From the NCBI GenBank assembly GCA_963383645.1, contig OY726559.1:125270721-125334720 (forward strand): a stretch of DNA of 64,000 bases, written 5' to 3'. The position numbers and the translations under genes are program-made. Positions 12,051-24,059 of the stretch are shown here, piece after piece (position 1 is the stretch's first letter; each line of letters opens with the position of its first letter). The DNA is from Muscardinus avellanarius (taxonomy: Eukaryota > Chordata > Mammalia > Rodentia > Gliridae). A model generated the notes under the pieces. That model did not search any database. It saw only the letters and a program-made list of their open reading frames with translations, and was not told the DNA's origin.

Positions 12051-13060
12051 ATTCATTGCTCCATTGTTATTCCTCTTTCCCATGATTTCGGAAGTTTGTG
12101 CCTTCTCTGGGTTCTTCCCTTGGGTCACTACGACTTCACTTAAGGTGCTCTGGATCTCGAGTCTGTGGTATCTCGGTCACCACTACTCCTTTACTGGGTT
12201 GTATCGCAGAGTCTCAGACCCTGGGAGTCAATTGAGGCTGCTTTAGACCATGGGGGATGCCAGGTTGGGCGTTCTCCTATGGTGTGATATCTCTGCCACT
12301 GCCACTCCCCCACTGGGTCAAGTCCCTGGTAGTACAGTACTGGGATTTCTCCTCTAGGGGCCACAATTTGACTCACTGTTGTTGAGTGTGCAGATGGAGC
12401 TGTCGTGGACTCAGTGAATTCACTGCTGCTGCCACCGGTAGCAATATGGCACTGCTGCCATGCCCTCGGCCGTGAGGCTGGCGTATTTCTTTTCTGTTTT
12501 TGAGCACTGCTCTGAGTCCCTGAAGGGTGTGCTGAGCCCAGCCTTTTGGAGCTTTAGATGCTCTCTGCGTCGAGAAATCTGCCAAATTCCACCCGGCTGT
12601 TTTGCAATGGCTCACCTCGGCTTGCTGTCCACCACTCCTCTCTGGAGCCTGGTGGGCTATTGAGTGCGTTGGTCTGGTGAGCTCGCCGCTGCTGCTGGCA
12701 GTAAGGCGCTGCTGCTGCGTCCTTGGGTGTGAGGCCGGCGTATCTCCTCTTTGGCTCTGAGCTCCGCTATGAGTTCCCTTCCTCTCTGGAGCCTGGTGCT
12801 GCAAGGGAAAATGGCGCCCGCCGCTTCGCGCCGCGGCTCCAGCTGCAGCACTACGGTCTGGTTTCTGGTGTCTCGTTTTTCCAGCCCTCTTTTTCTCTAT
12901 CCCTTGAAATTACATTTTTTATTTTTTGTTTCTCTGCTGATGGTGTTTTCTGGCTATGAAAGGCGCTGATTTTGTGGTAATAGAGATTGGTTGTTAGCGA
13001 GGCTCGTAAGCCCCGCTTTTCTCCATCGCCATCTTTCCAGAAGTCCCCCGTCTTTATTTT

Positions 13061-14339
13061 AAATGGATATTGTTCTTGCTTATTTCTTTGCAGATCCTAA
13101 ATGTATTTGTTTAAAGACTTAAAATTTTAAATTATTTTTTTCATCTCATGTAAATTTCTCTCCCAAACATTGTCTTACTTGATTTTCTTTCTTAGCATTA
13201 TTTTTCTTTGTATGTTTTAGAATTTATGTTTTCATACTCATCTAGTGGTTTTATATTTAATTTTTTCTCTGTGCTTACTGATTTCGTAGCTGCTTTCATA
13301 CCTCCTCCAGTGGGCCCATACTAGAACCTAGAGTGGTGTCAGCTACTCCTGGTTCCTGTACTAGGGGATATTAGTGATATACAAAATGGTTTTGGGTCAG
13401 ATCCAGGTCAAGATGCTGTGCCTGAGTTATTTTTTTCCCAGGATGCTCATTTTCTCATAAGTTTTATCCCTGGACCAAAGCATCTTTGAGCTGGAACAGG
13501 AGAACTCCATCCCTAGTCCTGGGATCTACTTCTCCCCTTCTTGGACACTTTAGTCCCTGTTATCTCACAAAAGCTGACCTCTTGGCCCTAGCTTCATCCA
13601 TTGAAAAGGTTTTGAGAGGAGGACTGACATAATATAGTGACATTTTAAGATGATTATTCTGGCTACTGCATTGAGGATTTAGCGATCTGTGTTGGGGTCA
13701 AGGGCACAGTATGGAGGCAAGAGGACCAATGAGGAGGCTGTTGTGATGATCTAAATCAGAGGTGACTGTGGCCCAGAGCAATATGAAGGAAGATGGAGAA
13801 TCAAATCAAGAATAATTGAGAGAGACCTTCTGTGAGAAGCTGGGTGAATGGTGGTACCATCTACTGCAATAGTGACAGAAAATCTTCTCCAGATGTGTGG
13901 GGTGGTTATCCAAACCAAGGTAGTTATAGGTTATTACAGGCCCCCTGACTCCAGGTGTAGAGGAAGCATTTTCAGGAACTTTGGCCTCTAACATATAAGG
14001 TTGGGATTAGAGCTAGAAGAACAGGCTCCTCTAAAGTTGGTATGTGTCACCCTGGGCTGGAGATGCTAAGGGAGCCCCTTTGCATTGACAGTGGGTGGCT
14101 TGCTCTAGCTGCAGCCTTTATTTCTGTATATTTAGTGCACCTGCTTGCCCGAGCCAGCCCGTGCCTGGCCCTGCTGGGTAGGGTTCTCTCCCTTCTATGT
14201 GATAACTCTGTTACCTTGGCAGTTAGTTTTGGCATCCATACTGCCCCTGGCCAAAGAGTAATTCAGATGTATAACCCAAGTGTTTTTAAAGGCGTATCTC
14301 CCTGTAAAAGTGAAATCAGATGTTAAGGCAATTATGAGG
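13061..14339. other. Mostly unique DNA with an L2 piece
   Basis: Apart from the antisense L2 at 13600-13800, nothing recognised. Confidence 0.45.
13600..13800 (-). repeat. L2 fragment, antisense
   Basis: GACTGACATAATATAGTGACATT and GAGGAGGCTGTTGTGATGATC match the reverse L2 pattern. Confidence 0.55.
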
Positions 14340-14830
14340 ATTATTCAGGCAAAGACTTATTTTCCTCCCTTATATGGATATTTCATGAAAAATTTGGGGG
14401 GTTGTCATTAACTAGCCCATTACTTTAATTAACCACTTCATTATGTAAGTGTAGACACAGCTTTAAAATTATTTGTACTGCTTCTTCCTGTGTGTAAATA
14501 ATTGTGAAGTAAAAATATTAATTTATGAATGTAATTGTGTAGGTGATCACTTCGCATTTACTCGGAACTAGCAATTAGTGCATGCAAATCAGCTGAGACA
14601 AAGTCTCTCCGATCCTGTTCAGAATATAGGAAGAGTTAATTTGCTAGGATGCCTGCTCCTGGCCCATCTCATTCTCCGAAGTCACGTTCTCGCCTCTGAA
14701 CATTAGAGACCCATCATAGTTGTTGTGAGCTTCATGATCACTCCTAATGCCCTTGCAAACACTGGAAATAAAATGCTAACAAATCATCGCCCATTACCTA
14801 ATTATATTTATCTAGAAGATAAAGTTGGGG
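14340..14830. promoter_or_regulatory. Repeat-free island, candidate conserved enhancer
   Basis: No repeats or ORFs. Dense TAATTA/ATTAAT sites and ATGCAAATCAGCTG (octamer fused to an E-box) near 14582. This composition is typical of developmental enhancers; conservation is not tested. Confidence 0.3.
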
Positions 14831-15344
14831 AAGGGGAAAAATAGATCAGACTTCTTTTTTTTTTTAAAAAAAGTCTTTTTTTAAAATTTGGCAAAGATGA
14901 AATTTATAGCTTTATTATTTCTCAGAATGTTACATAGAGCTTTTTCTGTCAATCTCAGTCCTGAGGTTTTTTTTTTTTCCTTCTAAGGAAGTAATGTGTA
15001 TTGATTTCATAGTAAATTGGTAGCCCCTCTGGTGAGTGCTGATGGGATTTGCATGTGAGGGTTCACATGGGTCCTCAGTTGGAAAAATTCTGCTGTAGAT
15101 GAAATACCACTCCTTCAGCAATATGAATATGCAGTGATACAGAAGTGTGTAGCTGCCGTGGGCACTTTGAATTGTAGAAGTGACTAGGATTGTTCATTCA
15201 CTAAAACTCATGCAGGGGCTGAGTAGTAGCAAGTTGAGTTGCCCTGATCATTGAACTTTATTGAGACATTTCTTCCTACTCTTTTCCTTTTTCCCCTCCC
15301 TCCCTCTCTCCCTTTTCTTTCTTTTTTCTTTTTTTTATTATCTT

Positions 15345-15732
15345 GTGTTGTTCTGGCAACTGAACCTGGGGATATTCTACCTCCAAGCTTCACCCTTAAC
15401 TGATTTTAAGTTTTATTTGGAAATAGGCTTGCTAAGTTGCTGAGAGCCTTGCTAAGCTGCACCTGTGACTCTCAGGTCTCAGCCTCCCGAGTGCTGGGGT
15501 TATAGGCATGCAAAAGAAGTGCCCCTACTTCTGACTTCTTTATTCCTTTCTTGGTAATGGGAATTGAATCCTGGGACATTATTCCTCCAAGATACACCCC
15601 CAGCTGCCTTTGTATTTTTTATTTTTTGAAAGAGGGTCTTGCTAAGTTTCTGAGGTTGGGCTCCAACCTTTGATCCTCCTGTCTCAGCCTCGCAAGTGCT
15701 GCGATGACAGGTGTGCACCACTGCGCCTGGCT
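15345..15732 (-). mobile_element. Two adjacent SINEs
   Basis: One at 15345-15512 and one at 15550-15732; the gap holds an ACTTCTGACTT/TTCTTTATTCC stretch. Confidence 0.7.
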
Positions 15733-16455
15733 TCTGAGTTACCAATTGCAAAGCATACGATTCTGAAATTGATGAGCTGCATCCCATGGCCACTGTGATT
15801 GCATATATTCTTAACTCCTTGTGTGTTTGGGGAAGTCAGTCAGTCTTCCTAGGTTGATGAATACTTTGAAAAGACACAGACTCCAGTGGTTAGGAAGTAC
15901 TTTCTTAGATATGTGTAGATTCAATTCCTCTTAACTCCAAATGTACTGAACCAGCTCAGTGATGGTCTCCTCTTCCAAATTCATTAATTTATTCAGTCAT
16001 TCATTTTTTTCTCTCTTCCAATAGCCTGAGGTAAAGACATAAAATTGCTTAATAAATGTTTGCTGAGTGAATTAAATATAATAACATTAAGAAACTAATT
16101 GAAATAAAATGCTAGAGTGGTTGATAAGTATTTTAGAGGAGAAACCATAAAGTAAAAAGAAGCAGAAAGAGTTGCCAGTGAAGTAATGACATATCGATCT
16201 TAAATGCAATGAAGATGATTATAAAATAACAAAATTCTAATTATCTAGCATCATAAGGCTATATGAGTTTAAAAATTCTCAAGAGAATCTTAAAGAATAC
16301 AGTAAAGTGACAATTAAAGTTTAGAAAATGACAATTTACAAAACTATCATTTCTAAATTAAAAATCTAATTTTTTTCTGTAATTGCCAAATAGTATACAG
16401 AGAAATTCAGAGTGGACTAAAATACAGATACTGTTTACTAAAAAGAAGAGAGAGA
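15733..16455. other. Unique AT-rich DNA
   Basis: TTAATAAATGTTTGCTGAGTGAA near 16045 may be a bare L2 terminus; otherwise nothing. Confidence 0.4.
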
Positions 16456-16690
16456 GCTGGGTGAGGTGGCACACACTTGGAATCCCAGCACTTGGGAAGC
16501 TGAGGAAGGAAGATCGCAGTTCGCGACCAGTCTCAGCTACTTAGTGAGGCCCTTGCAACTCAGAGAGACCCTGTTTCAAAATATAGAATAAAAAATAGGG
16601 CTGGGAATGTAGCTCGGAGGTAGAATGTCTCTGGGTTCCATCCCCAGTACCGCAAAAAAAAAAAAAAAAAAAGAAAGAAAAAGAAGAAAG
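16456..16690 (+). mobile_element. B1-dID SINE
   Basis: Full copy of the AATAAAGAATA-linker subtype, right half ending CCAGTACCGCAAA and a long A tail. Confidence 0.85.
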
Positions 16691-16943
16691 AAGAGAGAAA
16701 AAATATGTCATACTTTTATGCAAGCAAAAGTTTTATTTCTTTATGTGAAAGGACCCAAAATAAAATACATCTTTTCTTTAAAAGAAGTATACTCAAGTTG
16801 AGGAAAACAGTGAACAATAGAAACTTATTTGAAAAAAAAATTCCCTATATTCCATAGGCTAGTGAATAAAAGGGTAAGAATTAAGTATTATATTTTTATA
16901 TTCAGGTCCAAAACTCTAGAGACAACTTTGGAGAAACCAGCAC

Positions 16944-17016
16944 CAGGGCTAGGAGGATAGCTCAGCGGTGTGGTGCTTGCCTGGCGTGCGTGAGGCCCTG
17001 GATGATCCTCATCTGG
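16944..17016 (+). mobile_element. ID-only element
   Basis: tRNA-derived A and B boxes (TAGCTCAGCGGTGTGG) without a 7SL-like half. Confidence 0.55.
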
Positions 17017-17369
17017 CTGCTCCTCCTCCCCTACAAACAGACAGCAACCATTTTCTGGGGAGATAATCTTACACGTATAATTGTGTATTTGTTCTCCAAT
17101 ACTGTGTGGTTTAGGATTATATTTAAACCATCAGACATGGAGATCGATCATGCTTTTCCTTAATGCAAACACATAACAATCACGTAAACACGTTTTGGTG
17201 TCTAAAGGACTCTGGGTCAGGAAATCCATCTTTCTACTTTACCCAGATTTTTTTTTTCTTTTGCAACCAAAGCAAACATTGCAAGTGTTTGTTTTGCTAA
17301 ATGGTTAATCTCCCACATACATTTCTTCCCTAAAATGACTCTGGAATTGATTTACTGTATCCTTATTAC

Positions 17370-17560
17370 CTTTCATAGGTTGAGTTCTCAGGTCTTGCTG
17401 TTTTAACCCTGGTCTCCTAACTGGACCGCCTGCTTCCTTCTCTCCTTTCTTCCAATTCAGTCTTCATACGACTGCCAGAAACCAGGGATAGTCTGCCGGT
17501 CCTTGTCAAGTACAGCATGCTCATGCTACTTACTCGTTTATTGACTTTCCTTTCTTCCTT
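17370..17560 (+). repeat. Probable L2 fragment
   Basis: CTCCTAACTGGACCGCCTGCTTCC and CGACTGCCAGAAACCAGG resemble L2; degraded. Confidence 0.4.
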
Positions 17561-18535
17561 TTGTACGCTGCTGTACCCCTACTACTGAGACCAGTGCTTG
17601 CAGCGGGAAGTTGCTCGTAATGAATGCATGGCTTTATGTGAAATGGCCATTCCATCTTCTATCATTTTTTGCAATCTAAAGAGATTTCAGAGCTACCACT
17701 TATCTTAGAAAGGATAGGGAAAATCTTAGCTCTGGGCAGAGCTAATCCTTCCTTAATCATTGCACTCTCTGAGCATTTTTATGTATATCATAGTATTCAA
17801 CATGTTCTGCTTTGCATTAAATTATTTCTGTGCAAATCTGTTATCCTATACATGATCTCAAATGCAGAGTTCGTGCTCTGTTCACCTCTGTTTCCTTTAC
17901 AATGTTGAGCACTTTAAGTAGGGGGGAGAATCAATTAGCATCAAGCTGATAAACAAGCTTAGTGTCTTCAGCAGGGACTGTGTTCACCCTAAGCGCTCAA
18001 TTCTGGTGACCTAACTAATCGAAATGAGGACAATCACATAATTAGACTTTATGTGGGATACAGAAAGAATATAAAGTACATGTAGTTGATCCTTAAGGGT
18101 CTTACTTTTTAATCAGGAATATAAAATGATTCTATTGACCACAGCATCATAACTACCAGGGTACTTGTCAACATTTTCTATATCCTACCCAATGCTATCT
18201 GAATTAAAATTTTAGGGGTAGTGGCTGAGAATCTGCAGAATTAGGACATTCCTCAGATAACTTGTACGCTCAGTAAACTGAATGAATGTACTACAATGTA
18301 CAATTAAAATGCATCAATAAAAGTATAAAAAACTGAATTAATGATAGCCCCAATCAGCTTCACACCTCCTGTCCCCATGGTAGGACACTTCACCTCTGAT
18401 TACAGACCCAGTCAACTCACAGTTCCTAGGAATAACACTAAGTTCTTCAAGATCAACATGCAGTGGTGTCATCTTCTATCACTTCTAAAGTCTAATTTCT
18501 CATTCATTCATTTATTATCATTTATTGAGAACTTG

Positions 18536-18536
<1 letters not shown>
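17561..18536. other. Unique DNA
   Basis: Nothing recognised. Confidence 0.5.

Positions 18537-18574
<38 letters not shown>
18537..18574. repeat. (GT)n microsatellite
   Basis: Nineteen units, perfect. Confidence 0.95.
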
Positions 18575-18577
<3 letters not shown>

Positions 18578-18667
18578 CTTTGAGTCGAATTGATAAATTT
18601 CTATGTTGGTCCTGATTCCCATATCCTCATTGGTTAATCTTCCTATTAGAGAAGTTTCTCTCTTCCT

Positions 18668-18722
<55 letters not shown>

Positions 18723-18723
<1 letters not shown>

Positions 18724-18908
18724 TTTATTTGTGGTACTGGGGTTCCTGGAAGCCCTTCTACCTCTGGGCTACACTCCCAGACCTATTTTACACTTTTTAT
18801 TTGGAAACGGGGTCTCTTAAGCCAGAGTGGCTGGCTTTGAACCTGCGCGATCCTCCTGTCTCTGCCTCCCAAGCGCGGGGATTACAAGCATGCGCCACCA
18901 TGCCTGGC
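18723..18908 (-). mobile_element. GC-rich subtype SINE beside a CT tract
   Basis: Preceded by (CT)n at 18677-18722, which may have grown from its tail. Confidence 0.85.
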
Positions 18909-19225
18909 AAAGAGCTAATCTATTTTAATTTTCTGTTGCAAAATTAGAAAGGAAATGATAAAATTAAAGTAGATGTTTTTTTCAGGAATATTTTCAACAA
19001 GCAACAGGTAACACAGAAGATAAAAAACATTCCCAAATATGACCATTTCCTACATTTTACAAAGGGAAGACAATATTTCAGAATCAATTGAGGAAATAAA
19101 TTGAATTTATAGATGAAACAATTATGCTTTGTAACAGAATCATATTAAGGCTGGAAATTACTAAAGTCTGTGAACATAAATGAAAAACATAGAAATTTTT
19201 TTGCATTAAAAGATAGCACATATCT

Positions 19226-19782
19226 GGGCAGGGCATGGTGGCACATGCTTGTAATCCTAGCATTCGGGAGGCTGAGACAGGAGGTTGGAGGTTCACAGAC
19301 AGCCTTAGCTACTTAGGGAGGCCCTTTTCAACTTAGAGAGACCCTGTTTCAAAATAAAGAATAAAGGCTGGGTGTGGTGGCGCCGCGCTTGTAATCCCAG
19401 TATTTGGGAGGCTGAGACAGGAGGATCACGGTTTGTGGACAGCCTCAGCTGCTTAGTGAGGCCCTCTGCAACTCAGTGAGACCCTGTTTCAAAATAAAGA
19501 ATAAGCCGGGCGTGGTGCCTCATGCTTGTAATCCCCACGCTTGGGAGGCAGAGACAGAAGGATCGCGCAGGTTTGAAGCCAGCCGCGTGCGCTGGCTTAG
19601 GAGACCCTGTTTCCAAATAAAAACAATGTAAAAATAGGTCTGGGAGTGTAGCCCAGAGGTAGAAGGGCTTCCAGGAACCCCAGTACCACCACAAAAAAAA
19701 AAAAAAAGAAAGAAAGAAAGAAAGAATAAAAAATTGGGCAGGGGAGGTCAAATGCCTCTGGGTTCCATCCCCAGACCCGCAA

Positions 19783-19853
<71 letters not shown>

Positions 19854-19930
19854 GATAAAAATTGGGCTGTGAGTATAGCTCAAAGGTAGAAAACCCCTGG
19901 GTTCCATCCCCAGTACTGCAAAAAAAAAGC
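19226..19930 (+). mobile_element. Triple nest of SINEs
   Basis: Left halves at 19226 and 19371 are followed by a complete GC-rich copy at 19503-19700. Two orphan ID halves (19735-19782, 19862-19920) then close the outer two. A 69-bp (GAAA)n lies between them. Confidence 0.75.
19785..19853. repeat. (GAAA)n microsatellite
   Basis: About 17 perfect units inside the SINE nest. Confidence 0.95.
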
Positions 19931-19961
19931 ACATATCAAATTTTTTTTTTTTTTTTTGTGT

Positions 19962-20160
19962 GTGTGTGTGTGTGTTTGTGTGTTACTAGGAATACAACCC
20001 AGGGGCGATCCACCTTGGACCTACACTTCCAGCCTTATTTTATTCTTTTATTTTGAAACAAGGCCTTACTAAATTGCTGAGGCTGGCCATGAACCTGGGG
20101 TCCTCTTGACTCAGCCTCCCAAGTACTGAGATTACAAGCATTTGCCACCACACCTTGCCA
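19962..20160 (-). mobile_element. B1-dID SINE
   Basis: GT-rich tail at its left, left half ending near CCACACCTTGCC. Confidence 0.7.
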
Positions 20161-20495
20161 TATTCATTTTCACATAGAAAGTACAAGTGAACAAAAACAT
20201 AAAAAATACATGAATACAGTCTTATTTCTCAGAGATAACCACATTTTGTGTATATTCTTTGATTTTTCTATATATAATTTACATATGATGTACAACTTCC
20301 ACAAAGTGGGATTATAGTTAAAATTGTTTTATACCCTGCTTTTAAATTTTGAAATAATTTCTACTGTATAAAGAATTTTTTTCAGTATAGTATGAGAAAG
20401 TCCTTGATCCTGATATTCATAGAACTCCTTTGCTTCTGTGTTAGCCCAATCTCACAACGCCTGATGGTCACTTTTAGCCTGATTTTTAGTGTGTG

Positions 20496-21030
20496 TGTTG
20501 GGGGAGGGCTAGGAAAGGAACCCAGAGTCTTGTGTATGTAAGGTACATGTTCTACCATTGAGCTGCACCCCCCCAGTCCTACCCCCAAATATTTTTGTGT
20601 GTGTGATGCTGGGAATTGAACCCAGGGGCATTCTACCTTCAAGTTACATGCCCAGCCTAATTTTTATTCTTTATTCTAAAACAGGGTCTCAGTAAGTTGC
20701 TGAGGGCCTTGCTAAGTAGTTGAGGCTGGCCACAAACCAGCGATCTTCCTATCTCAGCCTCTCAAATACTGGGATTACAAGTGTGTGCCACCATGCCCAG
20801 TTACCCCTAAATCTTTTTTTTTTTTTTTCGGTATTGGGGTTAAAACCCAGGGGCATTCTACCTCCGAGATACACACCCAGTCCTATTTTTTCTTCTTTAT
20901 TTTGAAACAGGATCTCACTGAGTTGCAAAGGGCCTCACTAAGTAGCTGAGGCTCGCTGCAAACCACGATCCTCCAGCCTCAGACTCCAAAATGCTGGGAT
21001 TACCAACGTGCGCCATTATGTCTGGCTTTC
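20496..21030 (-). mobile_element. Cluster of an ID element and two SINEs
   Basis: An ID-like copy with ACCATTGAGCTGCACC at 20496-20580, then SINEs at 20603-20806 and 20812-21030. Confidence 0.7.
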
Positions 21031-21080
21031 TTTTTAAGTCACTAAATATCTTCAAGACCATTTAAAAAGGCTGAATAGGC

Positions 21081-21318
21081 CGGGTGTGGTGGCTCACACT
21101 TGTAATCCCAGCATTTGGAGGCTGAGACTGGAGAATCGTGGTTCGTGGACAGCCTCAGCTACTTAGTAAGGCCCTTTATAACTCAGTGAGACTGTGTTTC
21201 AAAAACAAAAGAAAACAAAAAAAAAAAACAAAAAGACTAAAAAAATAGGGCTGGGGGTGTAGCTCAGAGGTACAATGCCACTGTGTTTCATCCTCAGTAC
21301 CGCAAAAAAAAAAAAAAA
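21081..21318 (+). mobile_element. B1-dID SINE
   Basis: Full copy with an extended AAAAC-rich linker. Confidence 0.85.
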
Positions 21319-21418
21319 GGCTGAATATTATTTCACTGAATATACTTATGAACTTTAGGTTGCTTTCAAGTAATGAATATTCTTTTATCTGAATATTTCC
21401 TTTCTTCATTCCTTTCTT

Positions 21419-21606
21419 TGCGGGTACTGGAACCTGAATCCATGGGAGTTCTACCTCTGAGATATATCACTAGGCCTATTTTTTTTTCTTAAACAGGGTC
21501 TTGCTAGGTTGCTGAGAGTGTCTCTGAATTGTTGAGGCTGGTCCCCAATCTGCAGTTCTCTTCCAGCCTCACAAGTGTTAAGATTACAGGTGTGTGCTGC
21601 CCCGAT
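21419..21606 (-). mobile_element. Old SINE
   Basis: Both halves recognisable but diverged. Confidence 0.65.
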
Positions 21607-23224
21607 CAGGTCACTTATATGGAAATTTTAATCACCCTTTAATGACCTGGACTAAAACAGAACTTTGTACAGTTACAAAAGTGGTAATTATATTGTAAAA
21701 GGAGTAATACGGATGAAATGTTCACTCGGGAGTAAAACGTTTGCAAACCTTTTACAAGGTCACTTATCTGTTCAGTAGCTGGTTTCTAAACATCGGCCAT
21801 GTTCAAGTCAGCTTCCTGAGCACTGTAGGTGACATAAGGTTGTATTAGATGAAAATTCCTTCCTCCAGAAGTAGCAAGAAAACCATTACATTGATGAATT
21901 AAAAACCTTTAATTTATTCATCAAAGGAAGACCCTCTAGGACCACTTTTTGGCAGGACTTCACTAAGGATTGATTCTGTTATTTGAAAAAGAATTTAAAG
22001 CATTTTTAAATAAGTCTATAATTGGGACTCACTAATTTAGAAGAGCTTCTCCTTTACATCCCTTAGTACATTTTATAGAACACAACGCAGAATAACGCAT
22101 TTTTACTATTAAAATATTTGTGCTTACAGAATAATTGTGAATCAGGATATTTAAAAATGAGAACCAAAATTCTAGGACAGTCCAGTCATCTTTTTTAGGA
22201 AACATAGATATTATAAATATCTATTCTAAACATAGGATACCTATGTTTAGGAAACATAGATAGTATAAATACCTGTTGGCCTAGATATGGAGACTGGTCT
22301 ATCTACTTAGGATACATTAAGCTTAACACTGCAGACAGCAGCCTAATTTAGGGTCTCTTTGGGAAGTGGGGCTGCTGAATGACGCATTGAGTGCCCGCTG
22401 CTTTGGAGACACCGAGGTATAACAGAATATGGCTCTGTTGTCAAGGAGTAGAAAACAAGAACGTCATTAGTAAAACAAAAATCTACTCTTACGAAATTAA
22501 GAAATCAAAATTTTAGCTGGTGTTTTGGTCCCCAAGCAATGGCCGCGTCATAACGTCTTAGGAATCCAGCTTGCTGCTCTGCTCTCCAGTCTGATCAAGC
22601 AACGGGGCCAGGGAGGGAAAGCGAGGTCCTGGTTCCAAGCAGATCTTGCCAAGGCCGGCCTCTTTGGGGAATGGGCTGGTTTCTTTGTGTGTGTCTGCCA
22701 TAACTCAAGCAGGAAGTCACTCTGAGGTTAGCATTCTTCGAATGCTATGTCTTGCCTTATCTCCTTCGAACTTTCTAGAAATTTCAATGAAGATTAGCTC
22801 TGAGGGGCTCTTGTCGGCACACTGTTTCGGATTCATGAGTGGTGCTAACTCTTGGCCTGAAGATGAGAGAATAAGACTTTGAAAAAATTTTCTCATTTCT
22901 TCAATGAATAGCACAGTGTCCCGTTCTTGTTTGTCATTTATCATCCCCAAGAAAAACCTCTTGCAAATAGATTGTTTCTGATGGACCATATCATATTTCT
23001 CTGCGTCCCCCCCCCCACGAGCTCTAATACCAACGGCATCTTCTAATAGCCCTTCTGGAAACTTTTAGGGTGCTAACTATATTCCTTTGAATGTTTGAAG
23101 GTGGATTTCTACATTTTGACAACTTAGATGATGGCAAACATGCTTTAATCTGATGGCCTGAAATCACCAGGTTGAGGTTAACTCAACAGGAAAAAAGATA
23201 CCTGGGTTGAATGCTTGTGCGTAT
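21607..23224. other. Unique DNA, 1.6 kb without recognised repeats
   Basis: Contains a palindrome and direct repeat at 22194-22271. No ORF of note. Confidence 0.45.
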
Positions 23225-23440
23225 GTGTGTGTCTAGGGCTTGAAACCAGGCACCTTCTACCTCTGAGCTATACCCCTAGCTCCAGGTCTATTTTATTTTA
23301 TTTTTTAATTTTGAAACAGAGTCTGAGTAAGTTCCAGAGGGTCTCATTTAAGTTTCTGAAGCTGTCCTCAAACCTGTGATCTTCCTGTCTCGGCCTCCCC
23401 AGTACTTGGATTATGGAGGAGTGCCACATCATCTGGCTTC
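23225..23440 (-). mobile_element. Old SINE
   Basis: CCTCTGAGCTATACCCCTAGC right half and CTCGGCCTCCCCAGTACTTGG left half. Confidence 0.7.
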
Positions 23441-24059
23441 TGATTGCTGGTTTTTGATGTGGGCTTGGGAGAGTACGGCAATCCTTGGGCCACATGTTTT
23501 CCATCCAGGACCTAGTGACCCCTTAATTCTGTTTCCAATCCATTTTTGGACTAAGTATAGGGCCTACGTAACTTAATGTAACAGCCAGTAGTCCCTTAAT
23601 TCTGTGTCTGAGTCCTGCGTTCCTCACTGCAGCAGGCTGGTGCTGGGACATGCCCAGTTCCCCAGAGAGCCCTATCAACCGAAGCCGGCCTTTCCAGTTC
23701 AGCCTCTGTGGATCTCTAAGGCTGTGCCTCGTGTCCCCTTTCTGCACGTGGACCTCATATAGAGGAGGCTGGGGAGTGGGAGGGAGAGGATATCTACTTT
23801 TATAGAATCTACACGAGACATTAGCCAGGGAAAAATGTCCCATCACTGTCAATGGAATGAATATTCTATCAAAATGGCTCTCTCATTCTCCAGGACCAAG
23901 ATTAACTTTACCTGCTGGACACGGTAAAATTTATCTCGGTGGCCTATGCCCACCATCCATCAGCATCCCACCCCTATCTATATAAAACAATAAGCATGAT
24001 CTTAAGGCACTCTTAGGGGCTGTCTAGGAGATGTATATTTGCTGACATACAACCTGACT

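Larger units (their letters stand above)
10112..13048 (-). mobile_element. L1 with intact 5' end and 3' end but rearranged interior
   Basis: On the minus strand the 5' end reads GGGGGACTTCTGGAAAGATGG (13048), a typical L1 start. A GC-rich 5' UTR runs to about 12050, with ORF1 remains below it. The left end is an L1 3' terminus with A-rich tail (T-rich at 10112-10140). GTCTTTATTTTA occurs at both edges (10100-10111 and 13049-13060), consistent with one insertion. The interior (10440-11150) instead holds an older L1 ORF2 piece on the plus strand, so most of ORF2 is missing. Confidence 0.6.

Noticed and set aside
12373..12969. Several ORFs of 60-143 codons in a GC-rich block
   Set aside because: The block is the L1 5' UTR; ORFs on both strands reflect GC content.
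14042..14326. 94-codon plus-strand ORF
   Set aside because: No recognised domain, and an antisense ORF overlaps it; chance ORF.
16944..17016. tRNA-like A/B boxes as a tRNA gene
   Set aside because: No cloverleaf or proper acceptor stem; it matches ID-type SINE sequence.
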